This document shows, piece by piece, positions 4,977 through 10,373 of a stretch of DNA of 10,373 nt. Numbering within the stretch: the stretch's first letter is position 1; each line of letters starts with the position of its first letter. Under the pieces are notes generated by a model. The model ran no database searches. It worked only from the letters and a program-made list of their open reading frames with translations, and was not told the DNA's origin. Source of the DNA: Methanosarcinales archaeon (GTDB lineage: Archaea > Halobacteriota > Methanosarcinia > Methanosarcinales > Methanogasteraceae); assembly GCA_003661105.1 (NCBI GenBank), contig QMVM01000051.1:1-10373 (forward strand). Reading direction: 5' to 3'. Made by a program: the position numbers and the translations under genes.

Positions 4977-6988
4977 GTAACGTCACCGCGTATGGATCGT
5001 GTAAGTAGTTCGCTCTTCTTCATCACCAGCAGGTAGATCGATATGATGATACCGAGTATACCGATTAGCATAAGAATGCATCCCGCCCAGAGCATCGATA
5101 CCCCAGGTATGATTTTGACGCTTATCGGAACTGTCGCTTCGGTTGATATGTGGGATCTTGTCCCGCTGAACTGCGCATACACATCACGCGTTATACCACG
5201 ATTGATCATCGGATCGTGAATGTCTCCGAAGTGCTTGGTCCTGGTAAATCCGGTCGCACCAGAGCAGTAGGGGTTACCATCCTTATAGACATTTAAATGC
5301 GCAGTCTGTGTCCATGTGCCATCAGGATTCTGGAAGACGTCAAACTCTGCAAGCTCCATGCTCCAGCCGTTTCCCATATCCTTCTGTGTACCCAGTTCAC
5401 CTACATCGTACACGACGCTTGAAGAGCTATCGAATGATGTGGTGACGATTGCACCTGCAATCACCAGCACGAAACCGATATGGACCAGGTTGATTCCTGT
5501 CGTCCGAAACCTCATGCGCCCGTGCATCTGCTTAAGATCCCTTGAGAGCCTGGACAGGATCGTAATAAACGCAAACAGAAACGCTGGCACAAACGCCCAC
5601 ACCGAGATTGATCCGAGTGCCTTTATAATTATTGAGGATGTCTGGTAAAATTCGCCCCCGCCATCCAGCAGTTTAGGACCTGGCAACATCGCCAGCAAAA
5701 GCGAAAGTGCGAATACGAAAAGCAGTATATATTTAAGGGACATATCATGGATCCTGCCATACGCCGTACATACGCCAGTCAGCAGTACGAGCAGTATCGC
5801 CGGAATAAAACACCAGACATTGAAAAACTCCGGCGGGATTATGATCTTCGTACTGAAGAGATGCTGCGAGACAAAACTGTAGGTAAGTCCCCAGAAGCAC
5901 ACAAAAGCAATTGTAATCAGCAGGATATTCGCCCATAAAAAGGTATTACGCGTCGAAAAGACGGATTTTATAGGGGCGTTTGTCACGCGGGTTCGCAGGA
6001 ACTTACGCATCCCGAGTCCGGTTGCAACAATGCTGGCAACGATTATGCCAACAACCAGCAATCCGTATGTCGGCGTGCCAGGAAAGTCGTGGAGCGAGTG
6101 GATAATCCCCTGTCTGGTAACCAGTGTCACGTAGATGGTGGCTATGAATAAGAATATCGTTGCTACTGGCGCAGCAGTCGTATATTCCCTCCCCTCGTGA
6201 TACCTGGCGAGTATATGCAGCACCGCAGTTGCGAGCATCCACAATATAAGTGTCGCAGTCTGCACAGGGTCCCAGTTCCAGAAACCTCCCCATCCGACGA
6301 GCTTGTATGCCCATACACCGCCTGTCACCATACAGACCGAAAGAAACAACCACGAGATCCTGATCCACTGACGCGATATCCTGTGCCAGCCTTCCTTGCC
6401 TGTGATGAGATGGGCAGCTCCGGCAGACGCGGGAACGACCGTCGCAGCATAAGCTATGAATGTGACGAACGGATGGATAACCATCCATATCGTGAGGAAG
6501 ACCGGATTTAATCCGTTGCCCTCTGCAGGGATAGGAGCCTGATTGGTCAGCTCAGTGATCGGCATGAACGGCTCGGACCTGATGCAGAGCAAGAGGATGA
6601 AGATCGATATGACCATCGCTATGAGTTCGGTCTTCCGGTACAGCGGATTCTTAAATCCATAACCCTCTATGATGGACCAGACCGCAAGGACCGATGCCCA
6701 TGCCCACAACAGGTAGGTTCCTTGCTGCCCTGCAAAGACCGCTGCTATCTTATACAGAAGCGGCATCCAGCTTGCAGAGTACTGACACACATAGAGAACG
6801 CTGAAATTATCCTTGATGAAATAATAGGTCATCAGCCCCATCGCACCGCTCTGGAGGAACAGTGCCAGCCGTGTAACGGTCAGGATGTGGGCGGGATTGA
6901 TCTGGTATCTATCGTATAATAGCAGCACGACCGCTGCAAGCAGCTCACATATCAGTGCCGCGTATAGTATGATCTCCCCACCGGTCAT
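4973..6988 (-). CDS. ccmF: CcmF, haem lyase subunit of cytochrome c maturation system I
   Basis: The 671-residue integral membrane protein matches CcmF in length, helix pattern and key residues. The WWD haem-binding motif is WGGFWNWDP at residues 233-241. It is flanked by two putative haem-ligand histidines, H172 (in MVIHPF) and H300 (in TRQGIIHSLHDF). H258 (ATAVLHILA) and H503 (INLVHIGFV) lie where the two transmembrane haem b ligands are expected. These four correspond in spacing to the E. coli CcmF histidines near 173, 303, 261 and 491. GQQGTYLLW (87-95) matches the conserved N-terminal 'GxxGSLLLW' block. A soluble domain (about 517-630) precedes the last helix. CcmF takes haem from CcmE and ligates it to CxxCH motifs outside the membrane. 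Its ATG overlaps the stop of the 17-haem cytochrome gene (ATGA), with GGGG about seven bases upstream, so enzyme and substrate are made together. Confidence 0.95.
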   Translation of the reverse strand: MTGGEIILYAALICELLAAVVLLLYDRYQINPAHILTVTRLALFLQSGAMGLMTYYFIKDNFSVLYVCQYSASWMPLLYKIAAVFAGQQGTYLLWAWASVLAVWSIIEGYGFKNPLYRKTELIAMVISIFILLLCIRSEPFMPITELTNQAPIPAEGNGLNPVFLTIWMVIHPFVTFIAYAATVVPASAGAAHLITGKEGWHRISRQWIRISWLFLSVCMVTGGVWAYKLVGWGGFWNWDPVQTATLILWMLATAVLHILARYHEGREYTTAAPVATIFLFIATIYVTLVTRQGIIHSLHDFPGTPTYGLLVVGIIVASIVATGLGMRKFLRTRVTNAPIKSVFSTRNTFLWANILLITIAFVCFWGLTYSFVSQHLFSTKIIIPPEFFNVWCFIPAILLVLLTGVCTAYGRIHDMSLKYILLFVFALSLLLAMLPGPKLLDGGGEFYQTSSIIIKALGSISVWAFVPAFLFAFITILSRLSRDLKQMHGRMRFRTTGINLVHIGFVLVIAGAIVTTSFDSSSSVVYDVGELGTQKDMGNGWSMELAEFDVFQNPDGTWTQTAHLNVYKDGNPYCSGATGFTRTKHFGDIHDPMINRGITRDVYAQFSGTRSHISTEATVPISVKIIPGVSMLWAGCILMLIGILGIIISIYLLVMKKSELLTRSIRGDVT

Positions 6989-9474
6989 TTCATCTTTCTA
7001 CCCCTTATCCCGTACAATATCGCGATAATTAGTATTATGATTGCTATTACACCTATAAAGAGTATCTCCCTCTTAAGGAATGTCGCTTCGAGTACGCCTT
7101 TTGGTCTGGTCACGGTAAGCATCACCGGTCTTGGATCGCTCCATATCCCGCGTGAGTCAAGCGACTGGACAAAGATCGTGTGCTTGCCCTGCGACCACCC
7201 GGTTGTATTGACGACCGCTGTAGCTTCGGTTGCCTGCCCGTAATACTCGGTACGTGTGAACGTGAGCGGAGTTCCTTCTCCCTTCTCGCCGGGTATATCA
7301 ACGAAATACTCGATATACCTCACCTTCATCTTCCATCCGGTCACGACCTTCGCGTCCAGCACCGCCGACTCGTCTGCATAGACCTGGTCGGGCGTGATCG
7401 AGATCTCAGAGACGTGCGGAGTTACATCGAAGACCTCGAGCGTGTGGAATGTGATTGGACCCCTGCCGCCGTGACAGACATAACAGTCCTCTTCATATCC
7501 ATGCGAAGTGCCGCTCATATCGGTCGCATTAAACGGCGGTTTCCCGCCATAATATGTGTGACAGTCCTTACAATCTTTTACCCTGACGCCTGCGACCCAG
7601 CCATCCCAGCCAGGGTCCTGCGGGCTTCCGAGCGGATACGGGCTGTAATGGAACGGTGTGTCTGTGACGTTGTGGCACTCGGTACACGTAAACGCCTCTG
7701 TCACATCGATTATCTTAACCTCGCCTGCAACCATGACGCCGCCGCGCACCTCTCCCGCGCCATAAGTCAGGGTCTGCGACTCTGTGAAGTTCGTGTCGCG
7801 GGCATGGCATGTATAACATGATTCGTCCACATTGGTCGCACCCTCTCCGTAAGTATAAGTGAGATTGTGATACTGATCCGCCTTTTCGTTGTGGCAGAGC
7901 GCGCATGTATAGGTCTTGTTAACCGCTTCGACGATCGCCTCGCCGTAATGCGCTGCCCCGTATTCGGGATGGCATTTGAGACAGTCAACCTCTTCTTCGA
8001 ACTCACCGAGTCTCATATGTTTTGGGTGACAGTCCGTACAGTCTGCACCTGCACCACTCGGCGCAAGCCCGAAGTACCCGCTCGCGACATCGGTCGGCTC
8101 GTGGAACCTACTCACACCACTTGCGTTGTGGCATGGCTCGATGCAGTTTACAGCCATGCATTCCGCCTCCTTTCCGTGACTGAGCTTGCTGATCTGGGTG
8201 TGTGACGGGTACGGGAATGTGCCTCCCTTTGCGTGGCAGTCGAAGCAGTAGCCCTTGAATGCAGTCTCGTTGCTCGCATTCAGGTGTCTGGTGAGATACG
8301 GGCTATGGATCGTTCCGTTGTGGCATTTGTTGCAGACGAGCGTCTCATCGACCCTTGTGGTATCAACGCTTCCTTCCGGAGCTCCTGGATAGTGCGTTCT
8401 GATCTGCCCCGGAGTCCCGTATTTCTCCACCGAGTCCGCACTGGTATGGCAGTCCTTACATGTCCGTTCAGGTGGTATCACCAGTTTGCGGTCATGGAAT
8501 GTCTCGACAACGCCGTGGCAGTCCTCGCATGATCCGCCTTTGTCATGAGCAAAGACCTGCGAGGCATCTCCGAAAGCCGCGCCGCCATCCACGTCCTGAT
8601 GGCAGACCGAACAATTATCTGTCGCTGGAAGTACGTCTCTCGATGCGTAATGGGACGCCTCTGCCTCGTAAGACATATCAGGGATTCTCGTGTGCTCAGC
8701 CGTTCCGTTGAAATGGCAATCGACACACTCGACCCTGACGTCTATGCCCACGCCGCTCCCGCCTTTGTAGAAGTGCTCGTATATCGGTGGGGCACCAAAG
8801 AGATTATGTTCGTGGCATGTGACGCACGGTTTTGGATCCCAGTAATCAGGTGGATGATCGTGTGGCTCGACACCATCTGATGTTAAGTTGCTGTGACATG
8901 CCCAGCACGCTTTGTTCATGAGGCTGGTCATGGTTGCATTGTACGTGGCATTACGGTTGAGGCCCGCATGTACAGACTTTCCGAATGCTTCCATATCGAT
9001 CTGGACATCAGGCGGTGTAATCCCGCCGATCTGGTGACAGTCGAGGCAGTCACCACCGAACGCGCCATGCAGAAGCGTATTGACATGGAAGGTGGCTGGT
9101 TCGCCGCCGATCATGAACTTCGTGTCTTTCGGCAGATCGGATAGGTTGTGCCCGCCAACGGTCTTGTCCGCGTCCGTGACCCAGAGATCCGGAGACATAA
9201 ACCACGCATCCTCTATCTGGACGAACTTTGTTCCGGTGCTACTATTATTATTGTTGGTGCCGGTATCTGCTGCCGGTGCAAGCGGCGCGATCGTGATTAT
9301 CAGTGCCAGGATGATTGTGAATATAAATATATTTTTAGGATGTATCTTCAGCGTCGCGCTGGTGGTGCACTCCATAGCGTTTATAACAGATGACATAAAT
9401 AGACAGATTGTGTGGATGGCACGACTAAATCCATCCCCTCTTATCGTTCGTGCCATTCGCGTAATCCTATTCAT
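6985..9474 (-). CDS. Membrane-anchored 17-haem c-type cytochrome with C-terminal Ig-like domain
   Basis: The 829-residue product has 16 CxxCH motifs between residues 143 and 668 (the first CLDCH, the last CYVCH), plus one CxxxCH (CIEPCH, 444-449) preceded by another cysteine (C439). That makes up to 17 covalent haems. The N-terminus holds a hydrophobic signal segment (about 48-66; IFIFTIILALIITIAPLAPAA) with likely cleavage near residue 69. Residues about 686-790 form a beta-sandwich-like domain ending in TTGWSQGKHTIFVQSLDSRG, and a single helix (803-822) followed by RGRKMK anchors the protein, leaving the haem domain outside. Several NxT/S sites are present. This suits electron transfer from the membrane to the cell surface. 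The annotated ATG at 9474 overlaps the upstream stop (ATGA). It leaves an unusually long 47-residue stretch before the signal helix, so an internal ATG (M27 or M34) may be the true start. Confidence 0.93.
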   Translation of the reverse strand: MNRITRMARTIRGDGFSRAIHTICLFMSSVINAMECTTSATLKIHPKNIFIFTIILALIITIAPLAPAADTGTNNNNSSTGTKFVQIEDAWFMSPDLWVTDADKTVGGHNLSDLPKDTKFMIGGEPATFHVNTLLHGAFGGDCLDCHQIGGITPPDVQIDMEAFGKSVHAGLNRNATYNATMTSLMNKACWACHSNLTSDGVEPHDHPPDYWDPKPCVTCHEHNLFGAPPIYEHFYKGGSGVGIDVRVECVDCHFNGTAEHTRIPDMSYEAEASHYASRDVLPATDNCSVCHQDVDGGAAFGDASQVFAHDKGGSCEDCHGVVETFHDRKLVIPPERTCKDCHTSADSVEKYGTPGQIRTHYPGAPEGSVDTTRVDETLVCNKCHNGTIHSPYLTRHLNASNETAFKGYCFDCHAKGGTFPYPSHTQISKLSHGKEAECMAVNCIEPCHNASGVSRFHEPTDVASGYFGLAPSGAGADCTDCHPKHMRLGEFEEEVDCLKCHPEYGAAHYGEAIVEAVNKTYTCALCHNEKADQYHNLTYTYGEGATNVDESCYTCHARDTNFTESQTLTYGAGEVRGGVMVAGEVKIIDVTEAFTCTECHNVTDTPFHYSPYPLGSPQDPGWDGWVAGVRVKDCKDCHTYYGGKPPFNATDMSGTSHGYEEDCYVCHGGRGPITFHTLEVFDVTPHVSEISITPDQVYADESAVLDAKVVTGWKMKVRYIEYFVDIPGEKGEGTPLTFTRTEYYGQATEATAVVNTTGWSQGKHTIFVQSLDSRGIWSDPRPVMLTVTRPKGVLEATFLKREILFIGVIAIIILIIAILYGIRGRKMK

Positions 9475-10373
9475 CGCCTGAACACTCCTGAAATTCTCAT
9501 CTCGAAGACCGTTATGTCTGTCCTCATATGCCCTTCTTTATCAGTTATTGTGGTATTGTACCTGAAGAGCCCGCTTTCAGGAACAACCTCGCGCTGGAGG
9601 ACGCTGCCGTTCCTTGAGAGTTCCACTACTGCCTTCCTGCCCACAAGATCGATCTCTGTGATCTGTAGCAGATATCCGTAGCCGAGATCCCATCTTGATC
9701 GTACATACAACGTCTTATGCTCGTGTTTGGTGAAGTTGATCGGGACCCGTCCGATGGTAATGTCGTCCGAATCATCGTGATCGCCGTCTGCGCCTGAGTT
9801 TCTGAGAACGAAATAGCTGTCGCCGTCTTCGGGAGCGTAGTACCGGTATCCATCGATATGGCATGTGTAGCACGCCTCGTTCTCGGTCTCGACGTGCATG
9901 CGGGATTTGATGATCAATCCCTTGAATGTGGCGACACCCATCATGCCGCTGGTGAATATGTCATCGACCTCGAGATCGACGATGGTGGTGTAGCCACTTT
10001 CATTCGACCTTCTGTGTTTGTAGGTCTCATGTCCGGTTCCATATAGGTCGTCACCGGCATTGCTCTTTGACTTGATCCAGTCCTTCTTGATCTCGTACTC
10101 GAAGAACCCGCCATCGCTTACCAGTTCCCGCTGGACCGACACTCCGTTGTGCGCCAGGTCGACCCAGACGCTGCTTCCTGTTGAACTAACCGGACCGACC
10201 GTGATTTCGTAGCCATTCTTGAGTTTGCAGACATCACCTGTTCGGAGAGTCTCCTCTAGGTCATTAGCATCCTCTATGCGCTCATAACGTGTTACATTTC
10301 TCGGGTCCGGAGCATCGCCCCACTTCCTGCCAATATCGTCGTTCTCGTGGCATTCGATACATTCTCTGGTGTC
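9471..10373 (-). CDS. S-layer-domain multihaem cytochrome c, C-terminal part (5' end outside window)
   Basis: The frame is open from the window edge (10373) to TGA at 9473-9471, 300 residues, so the gene starts further upstream; an internal GTG at 10142 is not the start. Two CxxCH motifs are visible, CIECH at fragment residues 5-9 and CYTCH at 168-172. Between them lies a domain like the Methanosarcina S-layer duplication domain (PF07752): TGDVCKLKNGYEI, then SSVWVDLAHNGVSVQRELV, then TTIVDLEVDDIF and VATFKGLIIKS. A second copy follows (YGYLLQITEIDLVGRKAVVE through DITVFEMRISGVF) but stops before its last strand. Large archaeal cytochromes with S-layer domains are thought to carry electrons through the S-layer in ANME archaea and Ferroglobus. 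No membrane helix is present at this end. The stop overlaps the start of the 17-haem cytochrome, so the two are probably partners in one pathway. Confidence 0.88.
   Translation of the reverse strand, partial: DTRECIECHENDDIGRKWGDAPDPRNVTRYERIEDANDLEETLRTGDVCKLKNGYEITVGPVSSTGSSVWVDLAHNGVSVQRELVSDGGFFEYEIKKDWIKSKSNAGDDLYGTGHETYKHRRSNESGYTTIVDLEVDDIFTSGMMGVATFKGLIIKSRMHVETENEACYTCHIDGYRYYAPEDGDSYFVLRNSGADGDHDDSDDITIGRVPINFTKHEHKTLYVRSRWDLGYGYLLQITEIDLVGRKAVVELSRNGSVLQREVVPESGLFRYNTTITDKEGHMRTDITVFEMRISGVFRR

Noticed and set aside
6003..6488. Minus-strand ORF of 161 residues, rich in Cys/Arg
   Set aside because: It lies entirely inside ccmF in another frame, where the true frame carries the WWD motif and all four histidines.
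7180..7821. Plus-strand ORF of 213 residues within the 17-haem cytochrome region
   Set aside because: It is the reverse complement of dense CxxCH coding sequence. No start signal or recognisable domain is visible.
9471..10142. Complete gene starting at the GTG at 10142
   Set aside because: The same frame is open upstream to the window edge and contains another CxxCH and the first part of the S-layer domain, so this is an internal codon of a longer gene.

Overview
The window is archaeal. Evidence: an archaeal RNase P protein of the Pop5/Rnp2 family, archaeal-type promoters (a BRE plus TATA box at 3359-3371), S-layer duplication domains of the Methanosarcina type mixed with haem-binding motifs, and a CcmF haem lyase next to very large multihaem cytochromes c. 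This combination fits an anaerobic, extracellularly respiring euryarchaeon, such as an ANME-2/Methanoperedens/Syntropharchaeum-like member of the Methanosarcinia or a Ferroglobus-like organism. The exact lineage is inference. Every gene I can support lies on the minus strand, so the text below reads from high to low coordinates.

Right half (10373 to 3472): five genes form one tightly packed array in which each start overlaps the previous stop by 4 nt (ATGA or GTGA). In order they are: the C-terminal part of an S-layer/cytochrome hybrid, a 17-haem membrane-anchored cytochrome c, CcmF, the RNase P subunit Pop5, and an uncharacterised eight-helix membrane protein. The first three make functional sense together: two extracytoplasmic c-type cytochromes and the lyase that attaches their haems. 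A housekeeping RNase P subunit inside this array is unexpected. Its gene also carries a clean 90-nt in-frame palindromic insertion flanked by a 6-nt direct repeat, which I consider the most striking thing in the window.

Middle (3471 to 2014): an archaeal promoter with an inverted repeat at the expected transcription start precedes a 347-residue protein with a ribbon-helix-helix-like N-terminus. It is followed directly by a 28-residue hydrophobic ORF and a non-coding stretch holding a palindromic repeat.

Left (2013 to 1): a continuous Nudix hydrolase/TsaA (TrmO-like) fusion comes first. It is followed by a small ribbon-helix-helix/UPF0175-like regulator gene broken by one in-frame TGA, an intact HicB-HicA toxin-antitoxin pair, a fragment of a DUF5615 PIN-like toxin, and the start of an unidentified gene running off the edge. 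This end looks like a small, partly decayed toxin-antitoxin cluster.
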